Shown: positions 53,690 through 64,000 of the stretch, one piece after another
Numbering within the stretch: the stretch's first letter is position 1
Layout: each line of letters starts with the position of its first letter
NCBI GenBank assembly: GCA_020137815.1
Contig: CM035358.1
Span: 4,133,614-4,197,613, forward strand
Source of the DNA: Hormiphora californensis
Lineage: Eukaryota; Ctenophora; Tentaculata; Cydippida; Pleurobrachiidae
Reading direction: 5' to 3'
DNA: 64,000 nt
Program-made: the position numbers and the translations under genes
Notes under the pieces: generated by a model
What the model was told of the DNA's origin: nothing
The model's input: the letters and a program-made list of their open reading frames with translations, nothing else
Database searches by the model: none

Positions 53690-55700
53690 TATTGTTCTTG
53701 TTTCAATTTGTCTCCCTGGAAAAGGGGGAAAAGGAAAGGGGAGAGAAAAGGAAAAGGGCCGAGAGAAAGAAGAGGGGGAGAGAGGAAAAGAGAGGAGAAA
53801 AAGGGAAAGGGGGGGGAGAGGGAAGGAAGAGAAGCCCCTCCTGCCAAAGGGAAAACCCACTCCCCCATGCCAAAACCGTAAAAGTTTCTCCCTGGGGATT
53901 TACACGTTTTGCGGGAAAAAGAGGGAGGGGAGGGGAGGATTATTGCGGTTTTAGTTTTGAAAATTACACACTACAATTGTAAGGGTTGTTGGGGAAATTG
54001 GGGAAATTCAATTGGAAAGGAATAAAAAAGAAAGGGGTTGTAAAATCAAAATGGGATTTTGAAATTTTTATTTTCAACGTTTTAGTGTTTTGGCTTTTCT
54101 CGGATTTATTGGAAAAAACAATTCCAGGAGTCACTGGGGTTTAAAACCCTTTATATTGAAAAAAAAATTTTAAAATTTTTTTTTTGGTTTTTTTTCCCCT
54201 TCCCTTTTGGGGGGGCGGGGAATTGGGGAAACTGTGGGGAAGGGAAAAAAAATTTTTATTACCCCAATTTTTAAAAGGGGTTAGTTGGGGGTTTTTTTTT
54301 ATTTTAAAATTTTTAATGTTGTTTTTGAAAAGGAAAATTTAATTCCTTTGAGGAGGCTGGGGTGCGCAAGGGGGTGGTAAAAAAAATAAACCCCGACAAC
54401 CCTTTTTTTGGATTCCGGGGGTTGGGGTTCCCCCTGTTTGTTTTGGGGTTTTTTTTTTATTCTTCATTTTGGACAAAATACGGGACTCAGGGGGGGAGGG
54501 GGGGAAAGGACCGGGAAGGGGGGAAGGGAAATGGGGATGTTTAAAGGGGAGGGATTTTTAGTTTTAATTTTTTTTGGGGTTCCCTTAAAAGAAGGCCTTA
54601 GGAAAACACGATTTTAAAAGGGAAAAATGGGGGGGGGGGGGAGGGGTGGTGGGACAGTTTTCCCCCTTTTTTGAAGGGGGAAAAATTTTTTTGAAAGGGG
54701 GGGGTTGGGGGGAAACCAATGCGTAATTTTTATTACCCTCCGAACCCGGGTCTTAAAAACAAGGTTAAAAAAGAAAAAAAAGGGGTTTGGTGGGGGAAAA
54801 GAAAGAAATTTTTAAAAAAAAAGGGAAAACCAGGAAACAAAAAAAAAAAGAATCTTTCTTTCCCCCCAAAAAGGGGGGGAAGAGAGAGAGAGAGAGGGGA
54901 GAGAGAGAGAGAGAGGAGAGAGGGGGAGAGAGAAGGAGAAGAGAGAGAAAAAGAGAGAGAAAAAAAGGCGACTGCAATTACGGAAGACCTCGGAAAAACA
55001 TTCCTTTTCCGAGGGTTGTTTGGCAAAAAGAGAGTACTGATTTTTAGGGGGCCCCGGACGGTGCCCCACCGCCTCCAAAACAAACCCCAAAAACGGAAAA
55101 TAGCAAAAGGAATTTGTTATTTAAAAAGAGAACAACACAGCAGCCCCCCCCACCCTGGCAACCGCTTTTTTTCTATTTGGGGCTAAAAAGAAAGGATTTT
55201 TTTTAGTGAGGAAGGAGGGGGACTTTTATATGGTTTTGGATGACGCTGCGGTGGAGGGGTTGGAGCTAGGGGTCCTTACAAAAAACGTTAGCCTGCAATG
55301 GGAATGGGAAGGGCGATCACCTCACCCACATCCCAAAATCTGGTGTTTGAAGCAAAAAAGAGTCAAGGAGGGCCGGATCTCCCATCAAACAGAGCATTGG
55401 GTCAAATGGGGCAATTCATCTAATTAAGAAAGGGGGACCAAACTACTCTACTTGAGGGAGGAGGGGAGGGAAAGGGTTTTGGGGGTCTGATTCCCACTCA
55501 TTAGCAATCTGTCCAATTGCAAGAGGGGGGGACAAAAAAGGGGTGGTTTTAATTAACAAGCGCGGTGAGATGTGGCCCCAAATAAACTAGAGGGGGGGGA
55601 TCTTTCCCTCTCGCCCCCTAGAGGGGGGGTTGGAGAGCACCAGAGAGGTAGCCTTAGAAATGCTGGGGGGGGGGACGGATTCTGTGGATCCCGGGTTGGT
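53690..55700. other. Homopolymer-rich, probably mis-called sequence
   Basis: A second stretch like 44870-46250: stretched homopolymers and G/A runs around GA-repeat cores (about 53760-53830 and 54880-54965). Remnants of normal sequence appear from about 55200. Upstream exons of the 50071 gene may be hidden here. Confidence 0.65.
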
Positions 55701-55948
55701 ACTGGGCCTAGCTCAATGATGCATCATTGATCCACTCTCACAACTTCTCAGAAATATCTCCCCAATTTCCATTGTTGAGTAAGGGGTGGAGGGGTCTCTC
55801 TCCCAATATATCCACACATTGTTTCCATCACGTACTACCAGTCACATGGTCCATACAATGCATTCGGCCACACGATGAATCAATGATGCCATCATAATCA
55901 CCGCTGAGAGGCCCAATACCAACGGGATTTGTTGGAAAGAAACACACG

Positions 55949-55949
<1 letters not shown>

Positions 55950-56045
<96 letters not shown>

Positions 56046-56085
56046 CTCTCTCTCCCCTCTCTCCCCTCTCTCTCTAATCGCTCTC
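55950..56085. repeat. (CT)n microsatellite
   Basis: Nearly pure CTCTCT with CCTC interruptions. Confidence 0.95.
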
Positions 56086-56239
56086 CCTCCAGACACTCCG
56101 TCCCCAGGCATCTGCCGTATAACGGGGCTGGACGATTTGTTGGAACAATGGAAAACGCATACAGTTACACTGTACAACACATATCCTGTTCGGATCCCTG
56201 CAGAACGTCCTCCCCCACTAACGCGAGGAAGAACAATCC

Positions 56240-56430
56240 GTAGTGGGGTTCCACCAATCACAGACGAGAATGGGTGTCACGTGATATTTCGGAGCTAGTT
56301 GAAGTTGTGAGATAATAGCACTGTTTCAGCACACACTTACACCACGTCCCATATATCTCACACATATCATGAGAGAGGGTGGAAGTATAACGGTTAAGGT
56401 AGCTCCGTTCTGTCACGTGACCTCCATATT
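56240..56430. promoter_or_regulatory. CCAAT box and two TCACGTGA sites
   Basis: ACCAATCACAG (about 56251) is followed by TGTCACGTGAT (about 56276) and TGTCACGTGACC (about 56413). This is the same motif pair that the hAT-like MITEs carry, but outside any MITE. It could be the promoter of the (-) gene at 50071; no first exon is proven. Confidence 0.35.
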
Positions 56431-56779
56431 ATGCTTGGAAATGTTCCTGAGCTGACCAGCTACCATGGATAAATTGGTGTCGGGTAGCGATTAATGATTA
56501 TGGATATCTGATTGGCCTGGTCTACCAGGAAAAAAGGCCAGCAAACTTGAGTCGCTTGACACTGTTCAAAAAGAAAGTATGAACCATTCAACCACAAACC
56601 CCGTTTGCGCATGACAAATTGTGACACACAGTGTGTGACACACCCCAATGACACCCTATTGTTAGTGTCATGAACCCTAATTACACAAGATTATTGGTTC
56701 TCCTACCTGACTCACAAGATCTAAATGGTTCAGAAAATTGTGAATTAATTTTTCATATGACTGAGATCGCCACATAGCT

Positions 56780-57320
56780 GGTGGCGAAAAAAAGAAAAGG
56801 GGTGCCCATACCAAAACCTTCAAGTTTTAGAAGAGGGAGAATAAGAGAAGAAAGAGAAGAGAAGACTCAAAAGGGTACCCGGGTAGCCCGGCCATTTATT
56901 TCCCCCCGTCCTCTCTCTTTTTATCTCGCCTCTCATGAATACCTCTCTCTCCTTTTTCTCTTCTTTTCATTTTTCCCTCTCTCCCTCTCTCCTTCTCTTC
57001 CCCTTCTCTTCCCTCTCCCTTCTCCCCCCCTCTCTCTTCTCTCTCTTTTCCCCGCCCTCCGGGGGAAAAAATCGTATTTTCCCCCTCTTTTCGGAAAAAG
57101 GGAAAAAAATCCGTGGCCCCAAACTCTGACCTCGAAAAGCTGTATTGTTTTTCCCTGCTTAAGCTATTTTTATGGGAATCCCGGGGAGTCAAACAAAGCA
57201 AAAGGGGGGTAGAGAAGAAGAGATTGTTACTTTTACTAGAGAGAGATAGAGAAGAGGGGGAGAGAAAAGATGCAATCCAGCGGTGAGAGGTCCAATTCCG
57301 TCCCCTGGAACACAATTTTC
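56780..57320. other. CT/GA-rich low-complexity stretch, quality doubtful
   Basis: Pyrimidine-rich runs (about 56900-57060) in a surrounding of stretched homopolymers. Open frames here are repeat artefacts. Confidence 0.55.
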
Positions 57321-58815
57321 TCGGCCGGTGGCGGTACATTAATTCGTATTGAAAAGAATTCTGAAACTTACTTTATTAATTCATGACTCCACCCCCGGTA
57401 TGAACAATACAAGAACCACCCCCTCTCCACCCCTTTCCTAATACTGATGGAACCACCAACCTTGATATCCCATCATTTTATGAAATAATATATGTAATAT
57501 GAGCTTACACTCGGGTTTCCTGGTGTCCGCGATACACATCACCATTCAACACCAACTTGAACTATGAAGAAGATCTGTCCGTACAAAAAACGCAACATCT
57601 TTGTTCAAAGCCACATGGGATTCTGAGTAGGCGGAAAACACTGTAGCGCATCCGAATGTCCGCCGCCAACATTAGCTTTATTATCTTCTCTATCTCACAC
57701 TGTTTCTATCTCCCTCTCTCAGTCCCTCTCTCTCAGTCCCCCTCTCTCTCTCCCTCTCTCTCTCTCTGATCCCTACTCTAATATCTCATTCGCAATCTCA
57801 CTCGGAAGTAAGACTCTCACTCAGATCTCGCTAGAACTCAAAGCTGAGATGAACCGTCCTCACGCGGCAAGGAGTTACTAAAAACATTGATTTTCAACAA
57901 AACTATAAACTAAAAACATTGGTTTGCAACAAAACTATAACTATTGATTTGCAACAAAACCTACGTGTGAGACTTGTAAACAGTCCACACCTCCGGATCA
58001 GCTATATAATAGTCTCCAAGCTTACAGAGGGTGAACAAGCACCGGATCAGAACGCCAACCAGCCAATCAGGGACGAGTATCCGGGTCACGTGATATGTGG
58101 CAGCCAATCAGAGCTCCCCTCGATCCAGGGGGAGGAAATGCAGGAGCAGCGGGGGATGCGGCGTTTTTTGCGTGTGCTAGCTGCTGCAAAATAAAGTAAC
58201 ATACAGCTGCCCATTGCTGCAGTTGTTAGAAGTCTATTATCTCGACCAAAACGCAGAGTTTCTACGTCATCCGACCCGAAACCGGCTTAAATTTGGCCAC
58301 CCGCTAGTCTCAGAACATCCAAATATGTCAAAATATGTTTAAATTTTCGTTTGGGGTCATTTAGACCCTCCTTTAATTACATTTTAATTACATGTAATTA
58401 CTTCCAATTACTTTCACCGGTTTCAGGACCTCGAGAGCTTTCGAACGCACCCTAGAACACCTTTCTACTCCTTCTAATTGCCCGCCAGATATGCATACCC
58501 CCTATTGAGTGTTTTTCAATTGTCGCGTCCTATCCCTTATGGGTTTGAGCACGGCCATCACTGCACCCCCTATACGTCATGGGACCTCGAGACCATTCCA
58601 AGAAAACCTCTATGACGTCAGGGGGCTTCAAAACTTTTACAATACTTCTATAAATAACTATATGATAACTTTGAGGGATCAGAGTTCTTCCATCATGCCC
58701 ATTGCCTGGATAGGATAGACTGTGATTCGGGCGCCCTGTATTAAGGGAGGTTTAGAACATAACAACATACCCATACAGGTTCATATTATATCTGGTGGAT
58801 GGGCAAGGTTTCCAC
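57321..58815. other. Intergenic stretch, no gene seen
   Basis: CT-rich tract at about 57690-57770 and a three-fold repeated TTGCAACAAAACTATAA piece at about 57890-57960. At 58050-58130 two AGCCAATCAG boxes flank GGGTCACGTGATATG, the arrangement seen in the hAT-like MITEs, here without terminal repeats. No exon is supported. Confidence 0.5.
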
Positions 58816-58924
58816 CAGGAACCGACTTACACAAGTAAACAACCAATCAGAACTTATTATTTAGGTCACGTGACTGGTTATCAGCCAATCAGGGACTAGT
58901 ATTTCCTGATTCGGTAGGTTCCTG
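58816..58924. mobile_element. hAT-like MITE, 8-bp flank GTTTCCAC/GTGTCCAC
   Basis: CAGGAACCGAC to GGTTCCTG with direct repeats differing at one base. Interior AACCAATCAG, GGTCACGTGACTGG, CAGCCAATCAG as in 34772. Confidence 0.88.
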
Positions 58925-60151
58925 GTGTCCACCTCCCCTTCTTTCTCTCATGATTCTTTCCAGTATAATTTCAATCTCGTTCCGATATATAGAATACGAA
59001 TTGTACGAAATTCAGATGTATGGGTGTGGTTGATGATGAAATTTTCATTTTTATTTAGGTTAACCAAATACTCATTGAATGATTAACGCACTAACGCAGT
59101 ATAATTACTGTACATTTTTAACACATTGGCAGCTTATTGCAAATAAATAACATTAACAAAATCACTAAACAACATTATAGCTTGATAGATTTGTTCGTTA
59201 AAAGTATACTTTATCAACAATAGATGAGTAGTTATTATAATAAAAGCGGGCGCCGGTCAATGTCCCTATAATTGCTGCTCGCGTCCACCCGCACCGCTTG
59301 GTGACACCTGTCACGCCAGGTGTCTATGTCACCAACCGCACCGTTAGTCCATAAAGACGAGAAGTACCTTGAACGCAACTCACTCCAAGCCATAGTATTA
59401 ACCTTCTCAACCAAGATCAGTATTACTCAATACCACATTGACCCGTCTTTCCCCGCAACAGTTCCGGGTTGTAGGACAATACTAAACAATAGACTGTTTA
59501 TTGGTGTCAAACAACTGGGAACTAGCAATACCTCCTCCCATCCCTTACTTCCCACCCCTCCCGTCCCCAACCCCCCCCCCCCCATTGCCCTACCATCCTA
59601 CCGAGTCCTCACCCGGGTGCGTTTCCTGCTCAATCTAGGCCGCTACGCGGCCTAGATCTCGCCCCAGAAGTACTCGGTAAGGCGGGGCAACTCCCCCTGC
59701 TTGCTTCCCCCCACCCAGTTCGTCAGTCTGTCTGAAACCTATCACAGGTGCCCTACGGCGCAGTGTAGAGGCCGTGCCCGAAACCACGACAGCAACTTTG
59801 TTTGACAAAACTGCTCTGCATGTTATCGAGATTGTTAACATACACTAGTGATTAAGTGAGTCAGACAGTGCCGGTTTGAGAAAAACTGGGGTCAAACAAG
59901 GGTCAGCGTTAAGAGCTGTTACTTTCTAGTGTAACACCAACAGAGATGGTCTATTACCAAGGAAGGGGAATATGCCGCACAGAGGAAGAAAAAAAAAGAA
60001 AAAAAAAGTACCTTGAACGCTGATAATACAATTCACGTCTATGTAACCATTAACAGTTTGGAAGGCCTTCTCTAAAGGTCACTGTTTAGAAAGCCGGAAG
60101 GTCGTATCTGCTTGACATATGTAATTATGGTCTGTTTCAAATTAGAAATTT
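58925..60151. other. Intergenic stretch between elements and the (-) receptor gene
   Basis: The open frame at 59320-59655 is proline-rich at its end and not convincing. A perfect-looking hairpin TCTAGGCCGC/GCGGCCTAGA lies at about 59633-59655. A short element with TTGGTGACA termini is at 59298. Confidence 0.45.
59298..59335. mobile_element. Miniature TTGGTGACA-family element
   Basis: TTGGTGACACCTGTCACG followed by CCAGGTGTCTATGTCACCAA: only the two ends of the family seen at 49359 and 63476, with the centre lost. Confidence 0.65.
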
Positions 60152-63100
60152 TCAAAATGCCGTCTCTTGGAGAGGGAGAGTTCCTTCCGCCGGTTCCTGT
60201 TCGTTGGAAGTCTGGAGGGCCGTTATGAAACTATTCGCAGTGCGTCTCAAAACTCGTGCCGGCCCAAGCAAGAGACCAAAGTAGAATGTGGAATCATACA
60301 GCAGGGGATTTATCACCGAGTTGATGGGGATGATAAGAATAGAAAAGAAGGGATACCAAGTTGACGCATTTATGGCTTCGGAGAGGTGCAGAAATGAAAC
60401 AATGCTCAATGGAACCCAGCAGAAGAAATCAGTTAGGATTATTGCAGAGATTTTAGCTTGAAGAGCTCTGTTGACGCCTTGCCGACCCGCTGCAGCTCCA
60501 ACATTCCGGCCGGATTGTTGGGTTTTAAAGCTGATGTATCCGTAGCTGATGAAGATGAAGATGAAACACAGGAAATTTACCAGAAGAATGGATGTTGAAA
60601 ATACCCATTGGGGGTCGTCACGGGTAACTAGATATTTAAACACACAGACTCCGTCATTGCCGTAAAAATGGACGGTAGAATTCGGTATTCCTGAAAATAA
60701 TGTAGAATTTAACTGCTAGTATTTTGCTTTTACTTATACATAACGCTATGAATTTCACGCACACGCACGTCACAAACACCCTTTTTAATTACCTCCATGA
60801 TCTGATGAAAACATTTCTTTGACCGTTGAGCGGATAGCTTCCCAGGAGAACGAGGCTTTCTCCCACGACATTGATCGTCCTTCAAAGTACTCCTTGAAAA
60901 CCTTGTAGTGGTTGATCTTACTGACGGGCCGGATAAAAAGCGGCGATCCATAGTAGTACAGCCCGTTGACAAAGTAGTCCTCGGTGAATGACAAAATCGG
61001 TGTTACTGCAATGATGACACTTGCCAGAAGTGGAACAGCTAGCAGCAACACAAGCTTGGCAGCAGACTTGTAGCTAAACAAGTCCCGTTGAATGAGGTTT
61101 CCAATGTTTGCCTAGTCGGGTGATACTAAGCATTGTCATCGCAAAGAGTGACAGTTGCGATCCCGTGGTACTTAGGACTCCGAGGAAGGAACACTCACTG
61201 GAGCTGAACCATTGGTATTTTTCTTGACAGTAGTTGCCATTAGCGTTGTAGATGAAGTCAAAATAGGATAACAGCAGAAGGTACACACCAATCATCAAGT
61301 CACCAAGGTTTATCAAAACAATGGCGAATTTGTTCAGGAACATTTCATACGTCTTTTGTCGGGGCAACTCCCAAGCTGATCTTATCAGTGAAATAGTGTT
61401 CAGGGAAGTTGAAATCACGCCCATAGACAAGCTTGCAGATCTCAGAAAATGGTTCCCAAAGATGTTCTTATTTGTAGATGGACAACCTTGTGAGCATTCG
61501 TCGGAAAAGTCACGGCAGTGCACCACGCCATCGCACACTTGGGATAGGGCCACTAGTTCCAATATGTTTTTGTTGTTACACTGAAAGTGATTTGCACAGA
61601 ATTTCTCATCAGAGCCATCATTGCAGTCGTCTTTAAGATTGCAAACATCCCGATAGGAGACACATCTTTTGTTGTCACACGGAAATATTTTATTGTCGTA
61701 GAAGCCGGGGTCTTTTGCAGTTTTGAACAGCGTCGTTGTACTTGGAATGGCAGTGTCTGCCAGAGCTCGAACTACAGAATCCTTTTTGTTTATACAAGTG
61801 TCTCCAGGGATTTTCTTCAAGGGACATTCAGCATTCAGACAGATGTTGTTGCATGCTGCATAGACATAGTTCGCACCAAAAAGATGGGAGCAGTCGACCT
61901 TTGTCTCAGGAATCCTTACGAGCACAGGTTGTTGGACATTTAGTACAGTTTTGACGAATCCAGCAGTGTGTTCTACTGTGTTGCACTTTCCCAGTTGCCT
62001 TTCCAGATCGGCAGCTCCGGTTGGAAAACAATGCTGAATGAAGTGCTGATCCTGGCTAGTGATAAAGGTATCGATGAGATTTGTTACATCAATGTCCGTT
62101 TGCCGGGCCGCGTTACACAGCTTTTCCTCAAACGAGCATGTGTTTATTCTGTCGCAAAGATTGTTCAAGTCAATATACTTTCTCTCTAAAGGACAGAGAA
62201 GAACGTCCGTACATTCAGTTTCCAACTCTTGATATCTGGTGTAGTAGTCAGCTCCACATTTTAACCACTTTTCCTCATCTTCATCCATTCCATCGAGACA
62301 GTCCACTTCTCCGTCCATAACCCACTCCAATGGAATCAGTAAGGGGACGTTATTCTCCACGTTTGGAGAATGGAATCTTCTGATGCAGGTCACATTTGTG
62401 AAATCTTTACAAGTTTCGTCCCCTCCGTTATTGCAATCTCGATGTCCATCACACAGCTGCCCCTTGTGAATGTTGCATCCTAGTTCTGGATCAACACAAG
62501 CGTTATTGTACCCGTCATCACAAAGTTTATATCCCTGGCAGTATCCCCAGATGGATATGGTAGTGGGGAAGCCCTCGGAGAGGCACTGCATAGTAACCCT
62601 TTCAGGATCACTGCAGTTTGTCTGATCCTGTCTGTTTGGACAAGCGGACCTGTCAGGGTGGAAACATCTCATGTTATCTTGGATTTTTATTATTTCAGAA
62701 TAAATGTTTTGACAGGTGGTATGATCAGCAACAGTCCAATTAAAACATTCTTCTATCTCGTCTTTGCCTTTGTCACAATTCGGATATCCATTGCAGATAT
62801 AACTAGGGGGGACGTATATGAGTTTTTTACTGTAGCTTCCTTTACACCTCATACCATATTGTACTCCATTGCAATCTGATTCATCTGAACAAAAGTCATC
62901 CTCGCAGATATTGTTACACTTTGTTGTGAAACTGTTTATATCGCTACATCCAACCATGTTCAGTTCAGTGTTTACACATGCACCACTGATGCAACGGGGG
63001 TTAGAAATCCAACCATAGGCGGGATCCGTTGATCGTTTGCAAATGAAGGTTCCACAAAGCAATGGTATCCCAGCTAGTTCTCTGGAACCTGTACAACCAC

Positions 63101-63356
63101 CGTGTCCACATGCCTGGTAGAATCCTGGATCCGAAGGACAAACGGTGCTGAATTTATTACTACAATCAGCACTAGACGTGCGCCAAGTATGATACGTAAT
63201 GTTTGATCTTGGACACTTGAAAAATGTGTCGTAACGGTCTGGTCTGGGGCAATGTTTGTGAAGGTATCCGTTCACTTCTGTCAGATTGCATTCAGCCGAT
63301 GAAATATCCCCTCCAACAACTCTTGTCAGGAGCAGTCCAAACACAAATAACATCAT
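60152..63356 (-). CDS. LDLR-A / 7TM receptor, LGR (GRL101-like) type, one frameshift
   Basis: Exon 1, 60793-63356, starts with a signal peptide (MMLFVFGLLLTRVVGGD) and a Cys-rich ectodomain of about 590 residues. It has at least four or five LDLR-A-like modules, for example CNLKDDCNDGSDEKFC, CDGHRDCNNGGDETC and DGEVDCLDGMDED. Exon 2, 60152-60690, joins in phase (GGTAATT donor, TTTTCAG acceptor). TM landmarks are of the LGR/relaxin-receptor/GRL101 branch: NLGDLMIGVYLLLLS (TM2), GSQLSLFAMTMLSITR (TM3), ILTDFFCWVPLSIVSF (TM6), PINSVINPLLYDS (TM7). No leucine-rich repeats are seen between LDLR-A modules and TM1. A one-base excess at about 61110-61115, just after TM3 (SITRL), breaks the frame; the second half resumes at NIGNLIQRDLFSYKSAAKL. 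Without it the protein would be about 1,000 residues. Coding may be disrupted, or the base may be a sequencing error. Confidence 0.85.
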
Positions 63357-63475
63357 TTACTAAAAAAGTTATTTTGTTTCAGTGGGTCAGCAGCAGATCT
63401 TTTCTTGATCACAGATCGGATCACAGTGACATGCAGTCATGACTGCTTATAAGCACTATAGTGCTTGTACATAGT

Positions 63476-63548
63476 TTGGTGACATTACTGATAGACACTG
63501 TGCGCGACCAAGATTGAGCTCGCACACACTAGGTGTCAATGTCACCAA
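63476..63548. mobile_element. Short MITE, TTGGTGACA family
   Basis: TTGGTGACATTACTGATAGACAC to GGTGTCAATGTCACCAA with TGCGCGACCAAGATTGAGCTC inside, inverted relative to 49359. It lies about 120 bp upstream of the LDLR-A/7TM gene start. Confidence 0.8.
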
Positions 63549-64000
63549 GTACATAGTGAGTATTAATGGTATCGGTTCAATACGTAATTCTTGCTCAGAT
63601 CTCATTATTCAGGTTCCAAAACAAAACTAAAACTAAACCGAAACAACAAATACTCATAAAAGCGGCCACACTATTTCTCTATCTCTACTCTACTCAATCT
63701 CGTGCAGAACTCATCTCTCAGATGCGGGTCTCTCTATGCAGAGTCTCGTGACTAATTGAGCTCAATTAGTCGCCAGTCTCATAACTAGCCACAATGCGAC
63801 ACTCCACTCCTAGCAGAACTCAATCACAGGAACTCATAGCATATAACTCTCTCAATAGAGAGAGCAGAACTCCAGAACTGAATGCTTGTAGATTTTCCCT
63901 TCCTCTTGTGTCAGCCTCACACCCCTCTTCTCCGATCCTACTCTTTGCACGTGCTCCATATCTAATCTAGACCAGGGTGTAGGCAGGTCCTCATTGTCTT
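63549..64000. other. Right-edge sequence, no gene seen
   Basis: A 22-bp perfect palindrome, GACTAATTGAG and its complement, is centred near 63759. CT/GA-type short repeats follow. No exon is supported. Confidence 0.5.

Noticed and set aside
55842-56261. (-) frame MIGGTPLRIVLP... as first exon of the 50071 gene
   Set aside because: Most of it is GA-repeat translation. No donor joins it to a known exon.
59320-59655. 111-residue proline-rich frame
   Set aside because: Begins inside a MITE remnant, ends in a hairpin and has no splice or domain support.

Overview
The window is nuclear DNA of an intron-rich invertebrate animal. It holds spliced genes with GT-AG introns, mosaic extracellular domains (trefoil, Ig, FN3, kringle, LDLR-A), rhodopsin-class 7TM receptors, a classic animal tRNA-Gly(GCC), a CR1/Jockey-like retroelement and many foldback elements and MITEs. 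Short introns, an overlapping/nested layout and divergent Ig/FN3 domains would suit a sponge or another early-branching metazoan, but the sequence does not settle this. All gene models were assembled by hand from splice signals and reading-phase continuity.

Layout. 1-4109 (-): the 5' part (at least nine exons) of a disordered Pro/His/Arg-rich protein, divergent from a possible (+) first exon at 4209. 6610-23157 (-): a 25-exon gene for a type I membrane protein with signal peptide, trefoil, Ig-like and FN3 domains, two kringles, one TM and a short tail (about 1,295 aa). A small 7TM receptor gene (12056-12955, +) is nested in one of its introns. 23.2-32.9 kb: satellites, CT microsatellites, a 5'-truncated LINE and a 1.56-kb foldback transposon. 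32974-48988 (+): a rhodopsin-like GPCR spread over about 16 kb. Its introns hold a tRNA-Gly on the other strand, two TTAA-flanked foldback elements, a 940-bp palindrome, hAT MITEs and a corrupted stretch in which the TM5 exon is missing. 50071-53467 (-): the 3' part of an unrecognised coiled-coil/low-complexity gene. 53.7-57.3 kb: homopolymer-rich, probably mis-called sequence around GA/CT runs. 60152-63356 (-): an LDLR-A/7TM receptor of the LGR/GRL101 type with one frameshift.

The most unusual signal is a recurring pattern. Four exon-intron boundaries in two unrelated genes have been tandemly multiplied so that each repeat unit carries a copy of the 5' splice site: 29-bp unit x about 138, about 54-bp unit x about 21, 43-bp unit x 4 and about 77-bp unit x about 10. 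A second striking signal is a hAT-like MITE with 8-bp target duplications that carries a CCAAT / TCACGTGA / CCAAT regulatory module.
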